Shown one piece after another: positions 60,174 to 64,000 of a DNA stretch of 64,000 nucleotides. The stretch's first letter is position 1, and every line of letters starts with the position of its first letter. Made by a program: the position numbers and the translations under genes. The stretch lies in NCBI GenBank assembly GCA_964527995.1, contig CAZGRP010000003.1, forward strand, positions 1 to 64,000, in the 5' to 3' direction. The stretch is from CAZGRP01 sp964527995 (GTDB lineage: Bacteria; Zhuqueibacterota; Zhuqueibacteria; Oceanimicrobiales; CAZGRP01). The notes under the pieces are model-generated. The model saw nothing but the letters and a program-made list of their open reading frames with translations, did not search any database and was not told where the DNA came from.

Positions 60174-61997
60174 CTACTTCAAGAAAAGAAGCGGCCGTTG
60201 AGCCGAAAAGCCATCGGCCGTCATGCGAACGAAGTAGATGCCGGCGCTGACGATCTCCCCACGGTCGTTCCGGCCGTCCCAGACGATCTCGTGGCGACCC
60301 GGTGGATAGGTTCCTTCCACCAGCCGGCGCACACGTCGTCCGCGGAGATCGAAGATGGAGACTCGCAGGCGCGACGCCCGGGCTCCAGCTACGGCAAAGG
60401 GCACGTGGATGCCGTTGCCGCCGGCAGCGCCCAACCCCGAAGAGGTCGCCCGCCGCGTCGACGAGAAAGGGTTGGGATAGCTGGCGTACAGGGTGTACCT
60501 CTGCGGTTGCTTTGAATTGTGTGCCGGGACCCCGGTGACGATCCCGCCCCCTTCGATGATGCTCAGCCGCCGATCCGCCGCCAGGTCGGTGAAGCGCTCG
60601 ACAGTCCCGCTGGGCCAGCGGATTTCCAGGGTGTCAACCACGTCGGCCGCCCCCAACCCGAAGTGCTGCGTCAGGCTGCTCTGCGACACGTAGCCTCCCC
60701 CGGCTTTGACCTCGGAGATCTGCACCTTGCTACCGGTCACGAGACGCAGCCTTGCCCCGATGGCTGAGCGATTGCTGCGAACACCCTGGAGGTGGATCTG
60801 GAGCCAGTGGTTGCGACCGCCGACCATGTTGATGTAAAGGTGATTGGGCTGCTGGCTATTGGTCACGTAAAGGTCCACAGCCCCGTCGAGATTGACGTCG
60901 GCGGTGGCACAGCCGTAGCTTCCGGCGAGGCTGGCCGTGCCGCCTCCGTCTGGGACTTTCTCGAAAGTGCCGTTCCCAAGATTGTGGTACAGCACGTTGG
61001 CAAAGGACGGGGTCGAGTAGCCACTCTCGTTGGCCACGTACAGATCGAGCCAGCCGTCGTTGTCGTAGTCCCACCAGGCCAGCCCCCACCCCATGCCGCC
61101 ATCACCGGTTTGGGAGTCTTGCACAAGCTCAAAACTACCATCGCCACGACTGCGGTAGAGCAGGTTGGCGCCCAGCAATGTGATGTAGAGGTCGAAGTGG
61201 CCGTCGCGGTCGTAGTCTCCAAAGCCGACGCCCATGGCTTGCGGGGCATAGCCCACGGCGGCTCTGCGAGTTGCATTGACGAAGTGACCGGCGCCATCAT
61301 TCTCCAGCAGGACGTTGCCCTCGCTGCCGTCATGGCTGAGGAGGAGGTCCTGGTCACCATCGTTGTCGTAGTCGCAAAACTCGATCCCCATCGCCAGGCC
61401 GCGATGGCCGGCGCCGCTCTCATCCGTAGCATCTCGAAACGTGCCGTCGCCGTTGTTGACGAAGAGCACGTTGCCCTGCTGGAAATTGGCCACGTAGAGA
61501 TCGAGCCAACCGTCGCTGTCCACATCGGCGGCCGCTACGGCCATGGCATCGCGGAAGTCGCCGGTGCCGGTGCTCGTCGTCTCCTCGACAAAGGTGCCGT
61601 CTCCCTGATTTCGGAAGAACTGGTTGCGACCGATGTTGGCGATGTAAAGATCGAGCCAGCCGTCGTTGTCGAAATCGCCCCAGACAGCGGCAACGGGCGT
61701 GCCGACATAGGCCAGCCCCGCCGCCAGGGTCACTTCTTCGAAGGTGCCGTCGCCACGGTTCTGGAACAGCGCCACCGAGCGATCGACCCGGCAGACAAGA
61801 AGATCATCGTCGCCGTCAGCGTCATAATCTCCGAACGCCACGCCTCGCCCGCGTCCCAGCGCGGTGACTCCCGCCTGGTCTGCTTGATCCTGGAAAAGGA
61901 GTTGCTGTGCCGGTAACGGCCCCGCTGAGAGCTGCAGAGCCGCCAGCGCCACAGCCGCAGCAAGCCCCTTCCCCAACCTGCGTCGTTGACTGCACAT
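60174..61997 (-). CDS. CRTAC1-like VCBS/ASPIC-UnbV secreted protein with sorting domain
   Basis: 607 residues. After a signal peptide (AAAVALAALQLSAGPLPAQ) come about seven FG-GAP/VCBS repeats with calcium-type loops (FGDYDADGDDDLLV, GDFDNDGWLDLYIANIG, CDYDNDGDQDLLLSH). An ASPIC/UnbV domain follows (NHWLQIHLQGVRSNRSAIGARLRL, TLEIRWPSGTVERF). The end is a FlgD-like/type A sorting domain (RVSIFDLRGRRVRRLVEG, HEIVWDGRNDRGEIVSAGIYF). It should be a calcium-stabilised propeller on the cell surface, delivered by a type IX-like route. It is the first gene of the SGNH/DUF5989 operon. Confidence 0.9.
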   Translation of the reverse strand: MCSQRRRLGKGLAAAVALAALQLSAGPLPAQQLLFQDQADQAGVTALGRGRGVAFGDYDADGDDDLLVCRVDRSVALFQNRGDGTFEEVTLAAGLAYVGTPVAAVWGDFDNDGWLDLYIANIGRNQFFRNQGDGTFVEETTSTGTGDFRDAMAVAAADVDSDGWLDLYVANFQQGNVLFVNNGDGTFRDATDESGAGHRGLAMGIEFCDYDNDGDQDLLLSHDGSEGNVLLENDGAGHFVNATRRAAVGYAPQAMGVGFGDYDRDGHFDLYITLLGANLLYRSRGDGSFELVQDSQTGDGGMGWGLAWWDYDNDGWLDLYVANESGYSTPSFANVLYHNLGNGTFEKVPDGGGTASLAGSYGCATADVNLDGAVDLYVTNSQQPNHLYINMVGGRNHWLQIHLQGVRSNRSAIGARLRLVTGSKVQISEVKAGGGYVSQSSLTQHFGLGAADVVDTLEIRWPSGTVERFTDLAADRRLSIIEGGGIVTGVPAHNSKQPQRYTLYASYPNPFSSTRRATSSGLGAAGGNGIHVPFAVAGARASRLRVSIFDLRGRRVRRLVEGTYPPGRHEIVWDGRNDRGEIVSAGIYFVRMTADGFSAQRPLLFLK

Positions 61998-62100
61998 GGT
62001 CCTCCCCTCGAACGTCAGGTGACGAAACGAGTACAGGGCTGGGGCACGCGACGTGGCGTCTCCCAGCCCTGCTCAGTTGCAATCAGGCGCTCCTCCGACT

Positions 62101-64000
62101 CTACTTCAGGAAAAGCAGCCGCTTGGTCAGAACCACCGACCCAGCCTTGAGGCGATAGTAGTAGATGCCGCTGGACACCAGCCGTCCGGCGACATTCCGG
62201 CCGTCCCACTCGACGCGGTACTTGCCGGCCGTGGCCAGGTTCTTGTCCACCAGAGTGGCCACCCTTTGGCCGAGCAGGTTGAATACCTCGAGCTTCACCG
62301 GACCCTGGCGGGGCACGTCGAACTCGATGGTCGTCGACGGGTTAAAGGGGTTCGGGTAGTTCTGATGTAGCACATATCTCTCCGGAACCGTCCTGCTCTT
62401 CACTCGCTCCACCGAGGTGAGCGGCGTGAACGGCGGGTCTTCGACGACGTGCGGCCCACCCTTGGTGAAGACATCCGTGGCAAAGGTGAACTGACGCGGG
62501 AAGCTGTTGGGGATTGGGTTGCCGTTGTCGTCGGTGTTCGGCTGGATGTAGCGCACGCGATGCCGGCCCAGCTTGGTTCCCAGACCGCCCGCCTCGGACT
62601 CGCCACGCGTCCAGGTGACGTAGTGGACATTGTAGGTGGCGGGACCGATGATGTCGAAGGTCACCGAATAGATCTGATCGTTATCCAGGTCGGTGTACTC
62701 CTTGCTGCTGTCGGGCCCGTTGAACGGACTGCCCTGCAGCATCGTGAAGATCGGGATGCGGTTTTCCCAGTACAGGTGATCGACCGCGGGATCGAAATCG
62801 CCGTTGTTAATCGCCTGGCTCATGTCGATGTTGAAGGTGACCGTCACCGTGTCGCCCGCGTTGATGACGCCCGCCGGTGGAATGTCGTCGAAGAAGCGCG
62901 GCGGCACCACCTGATCTCCACCATGAAAGACGACCGGTCGGTCCCCGCCGCCGCGGGTCGCCGGCTCCTCCCATCCCCAGCCTGGGTCGAAGCTTCCCGA
63001 CTTGGACATGTTGGCGTAGAAGGCACTGTCCTCGTAGTCGATGAAGAACTTGTAGAACAGATTGTCGCCGGTGAGGCCATCGTACGGGATGCTGATGAAG
63101 TAGGTCTCCGTGCCGGGGATTCGATCCAGCAGCGCCAGAGCACGGTTGGCTGAGCTCCAGCCGTTGAAGGTCCCGCGGACGTGTACGCTGTCGTTGGCAT
63201 CACGGCGGAAGAGGCCGAGCTGCTCCAGCACCGTCATGTCGACCTGGAACAGCAGGTTGCCGGTGGCCGGGAGGCTAACAACATCGTCATCATCGAAAAA
63301 GACGACGGCAAGCACTGTGTCCTGGTCCGGTTGAAGCAGCGTACGGTTGCCCGGTATGTTGTCTTCCCAGACATCATCCTTGCCCACGGGGTGCATCAGA
63401 TACTTGTACTCGTGTTTGGTGACGCCGGGCACACCCTGCAGGGCCAGCATCGCGCTGTAGATGCTGTCACCATCGGCGTCCTTGAGCGTATCGGCGGGTG
63501 GGTTCTGCCAGTTGTTGAAGCTGCCGGCCACCTCCACCCAGTCCCCGCCGCTCGGATCGAACACACCCTCAAGGATCTTGACCCTCATGTCCACCTGGAA
63601 GGTGACGTTGACGGTCTGGCCGGCAATGCCGGCATCGTTGTCGAAGAACACCGTATCGAGGGTCATCGGCGCGAACGGCTGCACAAACGAACGGTTCGAC
63701 TTGCCGACGCCGACATCCCCTTCCCAGATGTCGCCCGAGGAGGTCCTCATCAGGTACTTGTACTCATGCTCGGTGACTCCTGGATTTCCTAGCACCGACA
63801 GGGTGGCGCCGTAGATGCTGTCACCGTTGACATCGGTCAGCGTGTCATTCGGCGGATTCTGCCAGTTGTTGAAGCTGCCGGCCACCTCGACGATGTCGTC
63901 GGCCGTCGGATTGAAGACGCCTTTTCGCATCTGCACGCGCATGTCGACCGCAAAGGTGACATCCACGAACGACGGCCCGGGCACATCGAAAGTGGCCACG
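62101..64000 (-). CDS. Surface protein with starch-binding-like modules and sorting domain (partial)
   Basis: At least 632 residues; the N-terminus lies beyond the window, and the first GTG at 63999 is only the edge. Repeated modules of about 118 residues begin VTFQVDMRVKILEGVFDPS and continue WVEVAGSFNNWQNPPADTL, then YSAMLALQGVPGVTKHEYKYLM. They resemble CBM20/48-type beta-sandwiches. Two near-identical copies are followed by two divergent ones (HVRGTFNGWSSANRALALL; VTFNIDMSQAINNGDFDPA). The end is a sorting domain: YPNPFNPSTTIEFDVP, VFNLLGQRVATLVD, YRVEWDGRNVAGRLVSSGIY. It is likely a secreted glycan-binding protein or the accessory part of an amylase-like enzyme whose catalytic domain would lie upstream. 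Confidence 0.85.
   Translation of the reverse strand, partial: VATFDVPGPSFVDVTFAVDMRVQMRKGVFNPTADDIVEVAGSFNNWQNPPNDTLTDVNGDSIYGATLSVLGNPGVTEHEYKYLMRTSSGDIWEGDVGVGKSNRSFVQPFAPMTLDTVFFDNDAGIAGQTVNVTFQVDMRVKILEGVFDPSGGDWVEVAGSFNNWQNPPADTLKDADGDSIYSAMLALQGVPGVTKHEYKYLMHPVGKDDVWEDNIPGNRTLLQPDQDTVLAVVFFDDDDVVSLPATGNLLFQVDMTVLEQLGLFRRDANDSVHVRGTFNGWSSANRALALLDRIPGTETYFISIPYDGLTGDNLFYKFFIDYEDSAFYANMSKSGSFDPGWGWEEPATRGGGDRPVVFHGGDQVVPPRFFDDIPPAGVINAGDTVTVTFNIDMSQAINNGDFDPAVDHLYWENRIPIFTMLQGSPFNGPDSSKEYTDLDNDQIYSVTFDIIGPATYNVHYVTWTRGESEAGGLGTKLGRHRVRYIQPNTDDNGNPIPNSFPRQFTFATDVFTKGGPHVVEDPPFTPLTSVERVKSRTVPERYVLHQNYPNPFNPSTTIEFDVPRQGPVKLEVFNLLGQRVATLVDKNLATAGKYRVEWDGRNVAGRLVSSGIYYYRLKAGSVVLTKRLLFLK
63503..63888. 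repeat. 354-bp tandem module repeat in surface-protein gene
   Basis: The 32-base string starting TTCTGCCAGTTGTTGAAGCT occurs at 63503 and again at 63857, 354 bp (118 codons) apart. The surrounding codons are similar. It marks a recent duplication of one carbohydrate-binding-like module. Confidence 0.8.

Noticed and set aside
1..64000. CRISPR arrays, tRNA and rRNA genes
   Set aside because: I looked for regularly spaced repeats, T-loop GTTCGAATCC-like strings and conserved rRNA blocks on both strands and found none.

Overview
The window is dense bacterial DNA from an uncultivated Gram-negative lineage, probably in the FCB group (candidate phylum KSB1 or Calditrichota-like). Three things point there: C-terminal gliding/type-IX-style sorting domains on two large secreted proteins (60174-61997 and 62101-end), many outer-membrane and lipoprotein signals with NPFDP motifs, and an expanded family of transmembrane Ser/Thr kinases carrying TolB-like propellers. 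Lineage is an inference from protein style only. Two runs of 100 N show that this is a scaffold of a draft or metagenome assembly. Canonical sigma-70 promoters (51067-51095 and 33958-33986) and purine-rich Shine-Dalgarno (SD) sites are easy to see.

Layout. 1-13.9 kb: a tandem array of at least six PknB-type kinases on the minus strand. They share nearly the same start and catalytic domain but have different C-terminal halves (propeller, TPR, or FGE-sulfatase plus alpha/beta hydrolase), with debris of further copies between them. 14.1-18.4 kb: small secreted or NTF2-like enzymes, an O-methyltransferase, and a decayed mddA-like methyltransferase. 18.7-22.9 kb: a 1375-residue one-protein hybrid two-component regulator preceded by a stub of another kinase gene. 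23.4-29.8 kb: an M28 peptidase, the trmI/thiI tRNA-modification pair, and an aldo/keto reductase with a degenerate receiver. 30.3-35.8 kb: an outer-membrane protein, two unusual P-loop (MinD/CpsD-type) ATPases, a promoter-hairpins-terminator block that may be a small RNA or attenuator, an MscS channel and a DUF1614 protein. 36-41 kb, plus strand: a zinc-finger protein, two beta-propeller lipoproteins and an RNase H-fold exonuclease. 41-43 kb: a parvulin and an M14 carboxypeptidase.

43.5-51.1 kb holds a complex I operon with only the membrane subunits (nuoA-H-J-K-L-M-N) behind a textbook promoter. 51.2-54.2 kb carries an amidohydrolase lipoprotein, two small membrane proteins and Cu/Zn superoxide dismutase. 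54.5-57.8 kb, plus strand, encodes a sigma-54 activator whose receiver lacks the phospho-acceptor Asp, then a near-consensus -24/-12 promoter, an excisionase-like HTH protein and an ExeA-like AAA ATPase: a plausible self-contained sigma-54 regulon. 57.8-64 kb, minus strand, holds a DUF5989 protein, a membrane-bound SGNH-hydrolase/TPR protein, a VCBS/ASPIC-UnbV protein and a surface protein with repeated starch-binding-like modules, cut by the window end.

No CRISPR array, tRNA, rRNA, intact transposase or prophage gene was seen. The least ordinary items are: the kinase array with its relics and a palindromic in-frame insertion; the structured leader at 33.75-33.95 kb; the probable ATC start of trmI; and the sigma-54 module.
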